Source of the DNA: Sphingobacterium sp. R2
GTDB taxonomy: Bacteria > Bacteroidota > Bacteroidia > Sphingobacteriales > Sphingobacteriaceae
Length of the DNA stretch: 64,000 nt
Assembly (NCBI RefSeq): GCF_040760075.1
Contig: NZ_CP142884.1
Location: 124,001-188,000 of the forward strand
Direction of reading: 5' to 3'
Part shown: in pieces, positions 8,788 through 18,824 of the stretch
Layout: every line of letters starts with the position of its first letter
How positions within the stretch are numbered: the stretch's first letter is position 1
Notes under the pieces: generated by a model
What the model was told of the DNA's origin: nothing
The model's database searches: none
Seen by the model: the letters and a program-made list of their open reading frames with translations, nothing else
Position numbers and translations under genes: made by a program

Positions 8788-9462
8788 TTATTTAAAGTTA
8801 ACTGTTCCGCCCGCCATTTTCTTTTCTACGCGTTGTTCTGGTTTTCCATAAACATCAATGACACCACCGCCGCGAGTTTTTGTTTCGATGGAATCAGTGG
8901 CATGAACATCTGCTTTACCGCCACCATTAATAGTAACCATCGTCGCGGAAGTCTTAAAATCTTTCCCCTCATATTTGCCTCCAAAATTCGAGATAATCTC
9001 TTGTTTATTTGCCTTTCCATACAGCGCTATTGTAGCACCTGAAGTGACTTTGATCTCAGCTGTTTTTACGTCAGCATACAAATCTACCAGCCCCCCCTCT
9101 GAAGCATACACCTTTAAGTAATCTGCCGAAATTGTATTATCTTTTGTCGCAAATACCTTAGCACCCTTTTTCGCTTCAACATTGCCCAAAGTTTTATAAT
9201 ATACTTTAACAGAGATATTGCCACCTTGAAGCATATTCAACGTATTCATTTTCAACACCAAGGATCCGTTGGTGTTTACTACCTTAACATTCTCGTGATT
9301 TTGTCCCTCGAAGGTAACCAAAGACTCATTTGATTTAATCAGCTCAACTTGAATCTTGTCGGTCGCTAATACTGAAGAAAAATCGCCAACATTTTGCTTT
9401 ATCTGCCCAAAGCTGACTTGGGCCATTAATAAAAGTATTACACTAACTCCTAAAAATTTCAT
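8788..9462 (-). CDS. Secreted GIN-domain (DUF2807) protein
   Basis: About 224 residues from the ATG at 9462 (MKFLGVSVILLLMAQVSFGQ, a clear signal peptide); the longer frame adds seven residues. The mature protein is a repetitive beta-helix with family phrases such as FSSVLATDKIQVELIKS, VYYKTLGNVEAKKGAKV and GGGVIDVYGKPEQ, typical of the DUF2807 auto-transporter adhesin head GIN domain. The exact role is unknown; it is likely outer-membrane or periplasmic. Confidence 0.85.
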   Translation of the reverse strand: MKFLGVSVILLLMAQVSFGQIKQNVGDFSSVLATDKIQVELIKSNESLVTFEGQNHENVKVVNTNGSLVLKMNTLNMLQGGNISVKVYYKTLGNVEAKKGAKVFATKDNTISADYLKVYASEGGLVDLYADVKTAEIKVTSGATIALYGKANKQEIISNFGGKYEGKDFKTSATMVTINGGGKADVHATDSIETKTRGGGVIDVYGKPEQRVEKKMAGGTVNFK

Positions 9463-9543
9463 ATTTATTTGACTTTTTAGCATTGATTGTCAAAAAACAA
9501 GCCAATTGCTATCAAAAACGATATATTTAACCTATTTTGACAT

Positions 9544-9576
9544 AGAAAAAACGCCCTCTCTGAGGGCGTTTTTTCT
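9544..9576. terminator. Strong terminator downstream of fbaA
   Basis: AGAAAAAACGCCCTC pairs with GAGGGCGTTTTTTCT around a very short loop. Confidence 0.8.
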
Positions 9577-9595
9577 GTGCTATTCCTTTCTTGGA

Positions 9596-10675
9596 CTACA
9601 GCTTACTATTTACATCTACAGCGTTCAAGTCAGCGAATGCTTCTTTCAAACGGGCAACAAATGCTTCCTCACCTTTACGCAACCATACACGCGGATCGTA
9701 ATATTTTTTATTTGGAGAATCAGTTCCTTCTGGGTTACCGATCTGTCCTTGCAAATAATCATGGTTTTTCGCTTCGTATGCTCTCACACCGTCCCAGAAT
9801 GCCCATTGCATATCTGTATCGATATTCATCTTGATTGCACCATACGAAATCGCTTCTGCAATTTCTTCAGGAGAAGAACCAGATCCACCATGGAATACAA
9901 AATTTACTGGCTTTTCAGCATCAAGATTATATTTTTCACGAATATATTCTTGTGAATTATGCAAAATAACTGGCTGTAACTTTACATTACCTGGTTTGTA
10001 TACACCGTGAACATTTCCAAATGCAGCTGCCACTGTAAATTTGTCAGATACCTTGGATAATTCTTCAAAAGCATAAGCAACTTCCTCGGGCTGAGTATAC
10101 AATTTTGAACTATCTACGTCTGAGTTGTCAACACCATCTTCTTCTCCACCTGTAACGCCTAACTCAATTTCTACAGTCATACCTAGTGGTTTCATTCGAG
10201 CCAAATATTTTGCTGAAATTTCAATGTTCTCCTCAATAGGTTCCTCCGAAAGGTCCAACATATGTGAAGAGAATAATGGTTTACCATGCTGAGCAAAGAA
10301 TTTTTCACCAGCGTCCAACAAGCCGTCAATCCAAGGTAAGAGTTTCTTAGCTGCGTGATCTGTATGCAGAATAACTGCTACACCATAATGCTCAGCTAAT
10401 AAATGAACATGTTGTGCTGCAGATACTGCTCCCAATACGCAAGCTTGTAAATTATCGTTGTTCAAAGTTTTACCAGCGTAGAATTGCGCTCCACCATTTG
10501 ACAATTGAATTATTACAGGCGAATTTACTGCCTTCGCAGTTTCCATAACCGCATTGATAGAGTTTGTTCCGATAATATTTACCGCAGGCAAAGCAAACTT
10601 ATGTTTCTTCGCAACCTCGAACAACTCTTGTACTTGATCACCTGTCAATACACCTTTAAAATCTTTTAGGCTCAT
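9596..10675 (-). CDS. fbaA: Class II fructose-bisphosphate aldolase
   Basis: 359 residues, the normal length for the class IIA (E. coli FbaA-type) zinc aldolase that cleaves fructose 1,6-bisphosphate to dihydroxyacetone phosphate and glyceraldehyde 3-phosphate. Visible metal and substrate motifs are ILHTDHAAKK, the VEIELGVTGGEEDGVDNS loop, AAAFGNVHGVY, FVFHGGSGSS and KMNIDTDMQWAFWDGVR. It is monocistronic, cytoplasmic and glycolytic or gluconeogenic. Confidence 0.97.
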   Translation of the reverse strand: MSLKDFKGVLTGDQVQELFEVAKKHKFALPAVNIIGTNSINAVMETAKAVNSPVIIQLSNGGAQFYAGKTLNNDNLQACVLGAVSAAQHVHLLAEHYGVAVILHTDHAAKKLLPWIDGLLDAGEKFFAQHGKPLFSSHMLDLSEEPIEENIEISAKYLARMKPLGMTVEIELGVTGGEEDGVDNSDVDSSKLYTQPEEVAYAFEELSKVSDKFTVAAAFGNVHGVYKPGNVKLQPVILHNSQEYIREKYNLDAEKPVNFVFHGGSGSSPEEIAEAISYGAIKMNIDTDMQWAFWDGVRAYEAKNHDYLQGQIGNPEGTDSPNKKYYDPRVWLRKGEEAFVARLKEAFADLNAVDVNSKL

Positions 10676-10758
10676 ATTTCTGTTATTGATTTATTTTAAA
10701 TTTTCATTAAACTTGAAGCTACTAAATTATTAAAAATTATTATTACTTCCTAATTTTT

Positions 10759-10779
10759 ATAGTGTACTAAATACACTAT
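10759..10779. promoter_or_regulatory. Inverted repeat in the fbaA upstream region
   Basis: ATAGTGTA and TACACTAT flank a 5-base spacer, a perfect 8-bp dyad about 85 bases upstream of the fbaA start and without a T-run. It could be an operator. The remaining 10676-10999 interval is AT-rich with no gene that I can support. Confidence 0.35.
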
Positions 10780-10999
10780 CACTTCAAAAATTAGATAGAA
10801 TCTTGACAAATCATAAAACCCTGACTGTCCCAACGAATTGGAACTTTCCGGCTGCTCCTTTTTTCATTGGCGTCGAGAACACGATATCCAAAATTATTAT
10901 TGTTACAGATAAGGCATTCTGGAAATATTCAGAAATATGAATTATTTTAAAAATTATATCGGGATTGATTAAATTTGGATTCACCAAATAGTCACTATT

Positions 11000-11347
11000 A
11001 TGCTACAGGTATACGGAATCAAAAATTGTAACACAGTAAAAAAAGCACTTACATGGTTGGAAGACAATAATGTTCCCTTTCAATTTCATGATTTCAAAAA
11101 AGAAGGAGTCAGTGTGGATAAATTAAAAGAATGGGAAACACAGGTAGACTGGCAAGCTCTGGTGAATAAAAAGGGAACTACGTGGAAAAAGTTGTCTCCG
11201 GAAACTCAAGAGCAAGTCATTGACAGTGATAGCGCCAATAAAATACTTCAAGAAAATACAAGTATGATTAAGCGTCCTGTTATTGAATACAAGAAAGGTA
11301 TATTACTCGGTTTTAATGAAGAAGAGTACGTAACAAATTTAAAATAG
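11000..11347 (+). CDS. ArsC/Spx/YffB-family thioredoxin-fold protein
   Basis: 115 residues starting MLQVYGIKNCNTVKKALTWL. The CxxxxxK layout and the late SMIKRPVIEY motif are typical of the ArsC/Spx/YffB group. Only one N-terminal Cys (Cys10) is present, as in YffB. These proteins are cytoplasmic and glutathione- or thiol-linked; real arsenate reductase activity is not implied. Confidence 0.85.
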   Translation: MLQVYGIKNCNTVKKALTWLEDNNVPFQFHDFKKEGVSVDKLKEWETQVDWQALVNKKGTTWKKLSPETQEQVIDSDSANKILQENTSMIKRPVIEYKKGILLGFNEEEYVTNLK

Positions 11348-11479
11348 TTTCAAAAGACTCTCCGCAACGGAGGCGCTAAAAAGCCTCCGATTATCCAAAA
11401 TAAGCCTTTCAATTCTTCTTTTATCCCGTATATTATCAAACGTCGTTCGCGTTTTTTTTTGGCTCAGTGTACTTTTCAT
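11339..11479 (-). CDS. Possible small basic protein (46 aa)
   Basis: An ATG at 11479 opens a 46-residue frame rich in Arg and Lys ([20 protein letters not shown] and [12 protein letters not shown]). It sits between the ArsC-like gene and the M1 peptidase and overlaps the ArsC end by 9 bp. The composition resembles small nucleic-acid-binding proteins. A GGAGGC/GCCTCC hairpin at 11369-11388 lies inside it and may instead be the terminator of the ArsC-like gene, which weakens the call. Confidence 0.3.
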   Translation of the reverse strand: MKSTLSQKKTRTTFDNIRDKRRIERLILDNRRLFSASVAESLLKLF

Positions 11480-11517
11480 TGTATATTGGAGCACATAAAT
11501 ATAATTTAAATAAAAGT

Positions 11518-13464
11518 ATGATGAAAAGAATTGCTCTGGCTTCTTTAAGCCTTGTTGCGTTGAGCTATGCTTATCCAGTTTTTGCACAGGAGAAAACATC
11601 CAACTACAGCTATATCGAAGCCTTTGCTCCCCTATTCTTTAAAAACAATGGCAATGACTATCGCTCGGCTTCCGGAAAGCCAGGACCGGCGTACTGGCAA
11701 AATGCAGCAGACTACAAAATACAGGCTTCCTTGAACGATCAAAATGATCAAATTACAGGAGCAGTTGAGATTACCTATAGTAACAATAGCCCAGACAATA
11801 TGGACTATCTCTGGTTGCAATTAGATCAAAATATGTTTTCACAACATGGACGTGGTCAATTGATCTCCCCCTTGACCGACAGCCGTTACGGTGATGGCAA
11901 CTCAACTTTTGACGGCGGATATCAGATACAATCTGTTACGGATGTTAACGGAAATACGATCGAACATATCATTAACGATACTCGCATGCAACTTCGACTT
12001 CCTGCTGCGTTAAAAAGTAAAGGTGGAAAAATAACTTTTAAGATTAAATACCAATACACCGTTCCTAAATACGGTGCGGACCGTACAGGTATACTTGACA
12101 CAAAAAACGGAAAAATCTATGCCATTGCGCAATGGTTCCCAAGACTTTGTGTCTATGACGACATTAGAGGCTGGAATACTCTTCCTTATACGGGACCAGG
12201 AGAGTTCTATCGTGAATTCGGAAACTACCAGGTTGAGATCACCACCCCGGCAAACCACATAGTTGTATTGGGTGGCGAATTGTTAAACCCACAGGAAGTA
12301 TTTACGGCTGAGCAACTCAAGCGATACCAACAGGCACAGCGCAGCGATGAGACCGTGATCATCCGTTCTGCAGAAGAAGTTAACGCCAAAAACTCCAGAC
12401 CCGACAAAAAAACCTTAACATGGAAGTACCAACTTAATAATGCGCAAGACATTGCCTGGGCGTCCTCTACGGCATTTATATTAGATGGTGCGAAGATCAA
12501 TCTGCCTAGTGGGAAAAAATCCCTCGCTTTGTCAGCCTATCCAATTGAAAGTAACAGTAACAATGCCTGGGAACGCTCGACAGAATACACGAAAGCGGCC
12601 ATTGAAATCTATTCAAAAAGCTGGTTTGAATACCCCTATCCAGTAGCTGTCAATGTCGCTTCCAATGTTGGTGGTATGGAGTATCCAGCTCTTTCATTTT
12701 GTGGGCATCAAGCCAAAGCAGGATCCCTATGGGGAGTCACTAACCACGAATTTGGTCATAATTGGTTTCCAATGATTGTTGCATCCAATGAACGTGAGCA
12801 TGGATGGATGGACGAAGGGTTTAATACATTTATAAATGAACTTGCGACAAAGGAATTTAACAATGGCGAATATTACCGCAGTCAGGCTAGCAGATCTTAC
12901 CTATTTACTGCCCGTAATCTTGAACCAATCATGAGTACACCTCAAAATATGAAAGAACGTAATATTGGGGCTCTTGTCTATTACAAACCGGCATATGGAC
13001 TTAAATTATTGCGGAACGAAATTATCGGCTCTGAACGATTCGATTATGCTTTCAAAAAGTACATCCAAGATTGGGCATACAAACACCCGACTCCTGAGGA
13101 TTTCTTCAAAGCCATTGAAAATGGTACTGGAGAAAATCTAAATTGGTTCTGGCGCGGCTGGTTTGTCAATAATTGGCAAATGGACCAAAGTATAAAGTCT
13201 GTTTCCTATGTCAACAATAATCCCAAATTTGGTGCCCTTATTACCATTGAGAACTTGGAAAAATTGCCGATGCCCGTGACTGTGGAAGCAACAACCGTAT
13301 CCGGAAAAAAGATACGCAAAAAACTGCCAGTGGAAATATGGGAGAGGAATACTGTATGGCAGTTTAAAATACCAACCGCAGAATCATTACAATCCGTACA
13401 AATAGATCCAGACATGGTGATGCCGGATAAGAATCCTGACAATAACTCATGGAAAGCAAATTAG
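11518..13464 (+). CDS. M1-family metallopeptidase, secreted
   Basis: About 648 residues from ATG 11518 ([24 protein letters not shown], a signal peptide; the frame is open further upstream but without a leader-like start). It has the gluzincin motifs GGMEYP, HEFGH (His410, Glu411, His414) and the third ligand Glu433 in WMDEGFN. M1 enzymes are zinc aminopeptidases; this Bacteroidota subgroup is exported and probably trims peptides in the periplasm. The length and N-terminal beta-saddle fit the family. Confidence 0.93.
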   Translation: MMKRIALASLSLVALSYAYPVFAQEKTSNYSYIEAFAPLFFKNNGNDYRSASGKPGPAYWQNAADYKIQASLNDQNDQITGAVEITYSNNSPDNMDYLWLQLDQNMFSQHGRGQLISPLTDSRYGDGNSTFDGGYQIQSVTDVNGNTIEHIINDTRMQLRLPAALKSKGGKITFKIKYQYTVPKYGADRTGILDTKNGKIYAIAQWFPRLCVYDDIRGWNTLPYTGPGEFYREFGNYQVEITTPANHIVVLGGELLNPQEVFTAEQLKRYQQAQRSDETVIIRSAEEVNAKNSRPDKKTLTWKYQLNNAQDIAWASSTAFILDGAKINLPSGKKSLALSAYPIESNSNNAWERSTEYTKAAIEIYSKSWFEYPYPVAVNVASNVGGMEYPALSFCGHQAKAGSLWGVTNHEFGHNWFPMIVASNEREHGWMDEGFNTFINELATKEFNNGEYYRSQASRSYLFTARNLEPIMSTPQNMKERNIGALVYYKPAYGLKLLRNEIIGSERFDYAFKKYIQDWAYKHPTPEDFFKAIENGTGENLNWFWRGWFVNNWQMDQSIKSVSYVNNNPKFGALITIENLEKLPMPVTVEATTVSGKKIRKKLPVEIWERNTVWQFKIPTAESLQSVQIDPDMVMPDKNPDNNSWKAN

Positions 13465-13616
13465 CCAATTTCAAATTGTATTCTTTACTTTTGAAGAAAG
13501 AACAATCATTTGGCTAAAGAACGATCGTGATAAAACGATCATGATAATAGGCTGATAAACAAAATAGTAAATACACTGTATATATAGATTGAAAATACAT
13601 AACTATAATTATTCGA

Positions 13617-14303
13617 ATGAAAATATTACAAGCGATTCTAAGCTGCTCACTTCTTATGCTAATGAGTGGACATCTCATTGCACAGGAAAAGACAAAGGGA
13701 ATTATTATGGAACTGGTCGGCGGTGAGAAAATCGAAGCTGCACAAATTCAAAATCTAAGAACAAAGGCTGAAGTACAGACTAATAGAGATGGCTCATTCG
13801 CTATTGATGCCGCGATTAACGACCTGCTTTTAATTAAAGCTGTAGGTTATGAACAAGATACAGTCTTTATTTACGATAATAGCCTGAGGAGAATCTATTT
13901 GAACAGAATAAATAATGTGATTCAGCTGAATGAAGTTGTTGTCGAACGGATGACCGATAGTAGACTCGCTACTGAAATACAACGCGAAAAGACTGCAGGA
14001 AAATATTCGGACGCAACTCAGAACCGCGGGGGCATACGGATTTCTCCAAGTCGTATATTTAGTAAAGAGGGAAAACAAGCTCGTTCAAATTATAAATTAC
14101 TGGTAGCTGAACTCGAGAAGAGAGCAGTTGACAGAAAATTTACAGAGAATCTGATTAAAGAATTGACTCCACTCAGTGGTTCGAGCCTAGCCCTATTTAA
14201 GGAAAGGTTTAGACCTTCCTATAAATTTATTCAAAACAGCAGCCAAGAGACTCTGAAGGTCTATATCATGGATAGCTATAAAAAATTTAACGAGAAAAAA
14301 TAA
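13617..14303 (+). CDS. Secreted CarboxypepD-reg-like domain protein
   Basis: 228 residues with a signal peptide ending HLIAQ. An N-terminal beta-sandwich resembles the carboxypeptidase regulatory-like domain seen in outer-membrane proteins (IIMELVGGEKIEAAQIQN, DGSFAIDA, LLIKAVGYEQDTV, then INNVIQLNEVVVE). A charged helical C-terminal half follows. There is no barrel, so it is not a receptor. The role is unknown; the periplasm is likely. Confidence 0.75.
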   Translation: MKILQAILSCSLLMLMSGHLIAQEKTKGIIMELVGGEKIEAAQIQNLRTKAEVQTNRDGSFAIDAAINDLLLIKAVGYEQDTVFIYDNSLRRIYLNRINNVIQLNEVVVERMTDSRLATEIQREKTAGKYSDATQNRGGIRISPSRIFSKEGKQARSNYKLLVAELEKRAVDRKFTENLIKELTPLSGSSLALFKERFRPSYKFIQNSSQETLKVYIMDSYKKFNEKK

Positions 14304-14334
14304 AAGACAAACACTTTTATCACGTGATTGTCAG

Positions 14335-14377
14335 AAGGTTTTAAACTGTAATAATTTTTATTTCAGTTTAAAACCTT
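14335..14377. terminator. Long hairpin terminator
   Basis: AAGGTTTTAAACTG pairs with CAGTTTAAAACCTT about 30 bases after the preceding gene and followed by TTTTC. Confidence 0.65.
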
Positions 14378-14418
14378 TTCTGTTACTTTGTGTTATAATT
14401 TAGAAAAATCAGCAGAGG

Positions 14419-14832
14419 ATGTTACACAACTTGAGGTTCGCAACAGCATTACACATTATGGTTCTGGCACAGTTAGAAGAGTCAAATCAATGGCTTTCTT
14501 CTGAATATATTGCGTCAAGCATCCAGGTCAATGCAAGTGTGGTTCGCAAAGAAATTGCATCTCTCAAAACAGCATCTTTACTGACAAGTAAAGAAGGTAA
14601 GGGTGGCGGTATTCGCATAAATCCCGAGAATCCAACGATTACCTTGGCTGATATTTATATCAGCACCAAGCAAACCGATTTCGGCGGGAAATTTAACAAT
14701 CCCAATCCGGCCTGTATTGTGGGCAAAAATATCAACTCCAAACTCCAGGATCTGTATCAGGAAGTCGACACTGATATTGTACAGCGTTTGGAAAAGATAA
14801 CCCTGGCTGATTTTAGCAAAACATTTAATTAA
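14419..14832 (+). CDS. Rrf2-family transcriptional regulator
   Basis: 137 residues with an N-terminal winged helix (LRFATALHIMVLAQLEE, IASSIQVNASVVRKEIASLK) and the Rrf2 wing GKGGGIRIN. It has a single Cys in PACIVGKN, so no Fe-S cluster trio as in IscR; it resembles the YwnA type. It ends 7 bp before an NAD(P)-binding oxidoreductase gene and probably controls that operon in response to redox or electrophile stress (inference). Confidence 0.88.
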   Translation: MLHNLRFATALHIMVLAQLEESNQWLSSEYIASSIQVNASVVRKEIASLKTASLLTSKEGKGGGIRINPENPTITLADIYISTKQTDFGGKFNNPNPACIVGKNINSKLQDLYQEVDTDIVQRLEKITLADFSKTFN

Positions 14833-14839
14833 AGGAAAC

Positions 14840-15487
14840 ATGAAAGTAGCAGTAATTGGATCCACAGGATACGTAGGATCTCATCTCGTAAAAGAATTGG
14901 TAGACCGTAACTATGACGTAGTCGCCATCGCCCGCCACATCGAAAATATTACATCGAGTGAAAAAGTAACCAAACTCCAAGTAGATATCAATGATAATAA
15001 TCAATTGGTTTCTGCGCTAAAAGGTGTTGATGTTGTTGTTTCGGCTTTCAATGCCGGATGGACCAACCCTAATCTTTATGAAGATTTTACAAAAGGTGCA
15101 TTGGCCATCCAACAGGCTGTTAAAGATGCCGGTATCAATCGTTTCATTGTTATTGGTGGTGCCGGGAGTTTATTGATTGATGGGAATAGACTGGTCGATT
15201 CACCGGATTTTCCCAAAGAAATTAAACCTGGGGCATTAGCTGCAGCAGATTATCTGAATACCATCCAGAAAGAAGATCAACTTACCTGGACCATGTTTAG
15301 TCCTGCTATAGAAATGAATTCACATGCTGGTGGAACACGTACCGGAAAATACCGCACAGGCCTTGATACTCCTGTATTTGATCAGGAGGGTCGTTCTAGA
15401 CTATCAGTTGAGGATCTTGCAGTAGCAATAGTAGATGAAATTGAAAAAAAACAATTCCTCAATAAACGCTTTACAGCAGCCTATTAG
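14840..15487 (+). CDS. NAD(P)-binding oxidoreductase (YwnB-like)
   Basis: 215 residues with the Rossmann motif MKVAVIGSTGYVGSHLVKEL, then VDVVVSAFNAG and FIVIGGAGSLL, as in the atypical short-chain/NmrA-like family. It lacks the classical YxxxK pair. Immediate linkage to an Rrf2 regulator is common for this family (ywnA-ywnB). Substrate unknown, cytoplasmic. Confidence 0.85.
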   Translation: MKVAVIGSTGYVGSHLVKELVDRNYDVVAIARHIENITSSEKVTKLQVDINDNNQLVSALKGVDVVVSAFNAGWTNPNLYEDFTKGALAIQQAVKDAGINRFIVIGGAGSLLIDGNRLVDSPDFPKEIKPGALAAADYLNTIQKEDQLTWTMFSPAIEMNSHAGGTRTGKYRTGLDTPVFDQEGRSRLSVEDLAVAIVDEIEKKQFLNKRFTAAY

Positions 15488-15520
15488 TACCCAAATAAGC
15501 ATTTGATTAAGATTTATTAC

Positions 15521-15546
15521 AAAAGGGAGGAGCAATCTTCCCTTTT
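15521..15546 (+). terminator. Terminator of the Rrf2 operon
   Basis: AAAAGGGA pairs with TCCCTTTT and continues into a T-run. Confidence 0.65.
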
Positions 15547-15618
15547 TTCATTGATATCATTTATATTTGACATTAATTAAACAATTAAGAAGCTAAATAA
15601 TCGTAAATCATCAATCCT

Positions 15619-17103
15619 ATGCTATTTAAAAAATCGATTCCTCAACTGATTGCTGAGGCAAATGAAAATGGTGAACACACGCTAAAAAGGACACTGTCGA
15701 GCTCGGGTCTAATCGCCCTGGGAGTTGGGGCCATCATCGGAGCAGGCCTTTTCTCGTTAACAGGAATTGCTGCCGCTGAAAATGCAGGGCCAGCTGTTAT
15801 CCTATCTTTCATTATCGCAGCAGTAGGCTGTGGCTTCGCAGGTCTTTGTTACGCGGAATTTGCTTCTATGATTCCTGTTGCGGGGAGTGCATATACATAT
15901 TCGTACGCTACAATGGGGGAATTTGTTGCCTGGATTATCGGATGGGATCTTGTACTTGAATATGCATTAGCAGGAGCTACAGTAGCCGTCAGCTGGTCCC
16001 AGTATTTCAATCAGCTCCTGATGATATTTCATATTCAACTCCCAGACACCCTCCTCAAAGGTCCTTGGGAAGGCGGAGTTGTCAATTTGCCTGCCATCGT
16101 TATTGTCTGTCTACTCTCGCTGCTATTGATGCGCGGCACCCAGGAATCATCCCGTGTAAACAATATATTGGTGATTCTAAAAGTCGGCGTCGTGTTGATC
16201 TTTATCGCCTTGGGATGGAGCTTCATCAATCCGGCAAACCACGATCCATTTATTCCTGTAAATGCAGGTGAAGAGCTTGTAAAAAGTGGACAACAAAGCT
16301 TCTGGTCATTTCTAAAGAGTGATGATTTTGGTCACTTTGGCATCAGTGGAGTATTGCGTGCAGCAGGCGTTGTATTTTTTGCATTCATAGGCTTTGATGC
16401 GGTGAGCACCGCTGCTCAAGAGGCAAAGGATCCTAAAAAAGGTATGCCAATAGGCATCATCGGCTCTTTAATAATCTGCACACTTCTGTATGTCTTATTC
16501 TCCTACGTGATGACTGGTATTGAAAACTATACCATGTTTAAAGGCGACGCAAAACCTGTTGCTACCGCTTTTGCGAAAACAGGATATCATTTTCTAAACA
16601 CAGCATTGATTATTACGATTATTGCAGGCTATACTTCAGTTATTCTCGTGATGTTACTTGGTCAGAGCCGTGTATTTTATTCAATGAGTAAAGATGGTTT
16701 ACTGCCAAAGATATTTTCAGATCTATCCAAAAGACAGACACCTTGGAAAACCAATGCTATTTTTATGGTATTCGTGAGTATATTCGCAGGTTTTGTTCCG
16801 GTTTCGGACCTTGGACATATGGTGAGTATTGGTACATTGTTTGCCTTTACATTGGTTTGCATAGGCATTCTAGTGCTCCGCAAAACTGACCCTAATTTGG
16901 AACGCCCATTTAAAACGCCATTAGTACCTTTCGTTCCGGTCATGGGTATCTTGGTCTGTATTTTAATGATGGCTTCATTGCCAATCGAAAGTTGGGAACG
17001 TTTAGCGATCTGGCTTGCTATTGGATTGCTGATCTACTTTGTATATGGTAAAAAGCATAGTGTCATTAGAAAACAACATCAGAACCAACAAAATATAGGT
17101 TAA
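15619..17103 (+). CDS. APC-family amino acid permease
   Basis: 494 residues with about twelve transmembrane helices. The APC signature GVGAIIGAGLFSLTGIAAAENAGP (quoted in part) lies in helix 1, with GFDAVSTAAQEAKDPKKGMP in the middle and FYSMSKDGLLP near helix 8. It resembles YfnA/CAT-type cationic or neutral amino acid transporters of the inner membrane. The substrate cannot be read from the sequence. It is monocistronic with a strong terminator. Confidence 0.92.
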   Translation: MLFKKSIPQLIAEANENGEHTLKRTLSSSGLIALGVGAIIGAGLFSLTGIAAAENAGPAVILSFIIAAVGCGFAGLCYAEFASMIPVAGSAYTYSYATMGEFVAWIIGWDLVLEYALAGATVAVSWSQYFNQLLMIFHIQLPDTLLKGPWEGGVVNLPAIVIVCLLSLLLMRGTQESSRVNNILVILKVGVVLIFIALGWSFINPANHDPFIPVNAGEELVKSGQQSFWSFLKSDDFGHFGISGVLRAAGVVFFAFIGFDAVSTAAQEAKDPKKGMPIGIIGSLIICTLLYVLFSYVMTGIENYTMFKGDAKPVATAFAKTGYHFLNTALIITIIAGYTSVILVMLLGQSRVFYSMSKDGLLPKIFSDLSKRQTPWKTNAIFMVFVSIFAGFVPVSDLGHMVSIGTLFAFTLVCIGILVLRKTDPNLERPFKTPLVPFVPVMGILVCILMMASLPIESWERLAIWLAIGLLIYFVYGKKHSVIRKQHQNQQNIG

Positions 17104-17140
17104 ACAAAATAGGCTTCTTTATAAGAAGCCTATTTTGTTT
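17102..17140. terminator. Bidirectional terminator
   Basis: AAACAAAATAGGCTTCTT pairs with AAGAAGCCTATTTTGTTT between the permease and the convergent DUF1543 gene. Confidence 0.8.
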
Positions 17141-17164
17141 AAAAAGATCACGAACATATGTAAA

Positions 17165-17707
17165 CTACAACGCGCTTAGTTTAAAATATCCGTTAGATAT
17201 AATATCCTCTTCCCGATCGACATTTGGTCTAATTTGAATACAATACTTATCCTTATCTGCTGGTATTAGCAAATCCTCTATCTCATATATATCATCCACA
17301 TCCAAGCCATACTTATCATCGATATGCGCCGAACTGTGGTGCTTCCAAAAAACAGTACGCTTAGCCTTTTCAGTCGCCTTAGCCAAACTGGATGCCACAA
17401 TAATTTCTTTGTAGTGGAACTCATCAAATTCATTCGGTTTGTAGCCACCTAAATTGACAAAAAACAACTTCAATTCGGAATCATTAGTTTGTTCATCACT
17501 CCTCTCAACGATGTTGATTTCATACTCTCCGACCTTATGGACAATACGGTAAGCATCAATGTGAATTTTACCATCAGCCTCTGGCCAAAAATCTCTAATG
17601 GGATCGACAAAATCTTTAAGTTCATCACCAATTCCAAAGAAAATATCATGCTGCTCTGTTCGTCTACTTTTCGGTTTACAGCCGATCAAAATCATAAATA
17701 ATTTCAT
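17165..17707 (-). CDS. DUF1543 domain protein
   Basis: 180 residues opening MKLFMILIGCKPKSRRTEQH and DIFFGIG, the hallmark of DUF1543. A second similar half follows around YKEIIVASSLAKATEKAKRTVF. It has no signal peptide. Function unknown; probably cytoplasmic. Confidence 0.85.
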   Translation of the reverse strand: MKLFMILIGCKPKSRRTEQHDIFFGIGDELKDFVDPIRDFWPEADGKIHIDAYRIVHKVGEYEINIVERSDEQTNDSELKLFFVNLGGYKPNEFDEFHYKEIIVASSLAKATEKAKRTVFWKHHSSAHIDDKYGLDVDDIYEIEDLLIPADKDKYCIQIRPNVDREEDIISNGYFKLSAL

Positions 17708-17861
17708 AATATACTAATCAGTTTTTCAATATCCCTGTTAAAATATCCCATTTATTTTCATATGTGTTTATGCATAAGAATGATGGATATTTCATAACTT
17801 AAGCCCTGTAAATAATAAAAGTAACTATTATCCATCATTTAACATGTATTATACGTTCTCA

Positions 17862-18731
17862 ATGCACAAAATATTCCTATCATTTACGTTAGTTTTTTTA
17901 TCACTATTGTCCTTTGGGCAAAGACCCTCCACCGATAAAAAACTCGAATCGAAAATAAAACAGCTGGTTCAAGGTTTTCGGGGCGATGTCGGCATTTATG
18001 TACATCATCTCAAAAAAAATAAAGAGGTGAATATTCAGGCTGACAGCATTTTTCCTACTGCAAGTATTGTCAAAATACCTATTTTAGTTGGCATATTTGA
18101 TAAAATTGAAAAAGGTGAGTTACAGCTTGACCAGCAATTGGTGTACCGCAGTAATCAAAAATATGGTGGCTCTGGGCTCATGCAATTTTTTAATGACAGT
18201 ACAGAAGTGGATCTAAAAACCTTAATTGGTCTAATGCTGTCGTATAGCGATAATGTAACCAGTATCTGGAATCAGAAACTCGCGGGAGGTGGGGGCGCAA
18301 TTAATAAATTAATGACCGACCTTCGACTAGTGAACACCCTTGTCAACTCAAAGACTGAGGGACGAAAATTGGATTGGGAACGATATGGCTGGGGGCAGAC
18401 AACCCCTAAGGAGATGGCTGAATTGGTAACATTGATCCGAGAAGGAAAAGTTGTATCTGCAAAATCTTCCGATCAGATGTATCGCCTTTTGGGGAATATG
18501 TTCTATGATGAACGAGGGCTCTCACAAATCCCGGCAACTGTAAAAACGGCATCGAAAACAGGATCTCTAGACGATGTACGTAATGAGGTTATTTTAGTCA
18601 ATGCACCGAAGGGAGATTATGTTTTCAGTATATTCACCAAGAATAATGCTGATAAAAGTTGGGGAAAAACCAATGAAGCTGAAGTCCTCACCCGGAAACT
18701 TTCCAAATTGCTATGGGATTATTATCAATAA
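17862..18731 (+). CDS. Class A beta-lactamase-like serine hydrolase
   Basis: About 289 residues from ATG 17862 (MHKIFLSFTLVFLSLLSFGQ, signal peptide; an ATG 18 bases earlier is also in frame). It has the three serine beta-lactamase elements: SxxK in PTASIVKIP, SDN in YSDNVTS and KTG in SKTGSLD. The omega-loop ExxLN with the deacylating Glu is not evident; the region reads GRKLDWERYGWGQTTPKEM. It is therefore a family member of uncertain activity, perhaps a carboxypeptidase or esterase, acting in the periplasm. Confidence 0.85.
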   Translation: MHKIFLSFTLVFLSLLSFGQRPSTDKKLESKIKQLVQGFRGDVGIYVHHLKKNKEVNIQADSIFPTASIVKIPILVGIFDKIEKGELQLDQQLVYRSNQKYGGSGLMQFFNDSTEVDLKTLIGLMLSYSDNVTSIWNQKLAGGGGAINKLMTDLRLVNTLVNSKTEGRKLDWERYGWGQTTPKEMAELVTLIREGKVVSAKSSDQMYRLLGNMFYDERGLSQIPATVKTASKTGSLDDVRNEVILVNAPKGDYVFSIFTKNNADKSWGKTNEAEVLTRKLSKLLWDYYQ

Positions 18732-18764
18732 AAAGTTAAGACTATATTATAAAATGAAACTTTA

Positions 18765-18800
18765 TAATAAAGGGACACCGTTCAATGTGTCCCTTTATTA
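18765..18800. terminator. Bidirectional terminator
   Basis: TAATAAAGGGACAC pairs perfectly with GTGTCCCTTTATTA between two convergent genes. Confidence 0.8.
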
Positions 18801-18824
18801 TATTAATAAGGTTCAATATAGTTT

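Noticed and set aside
9506..9955. + strand frame opposite fbaA
   Set aside because: Shadow of the aldolase gene; no start context and no recognisable domain.
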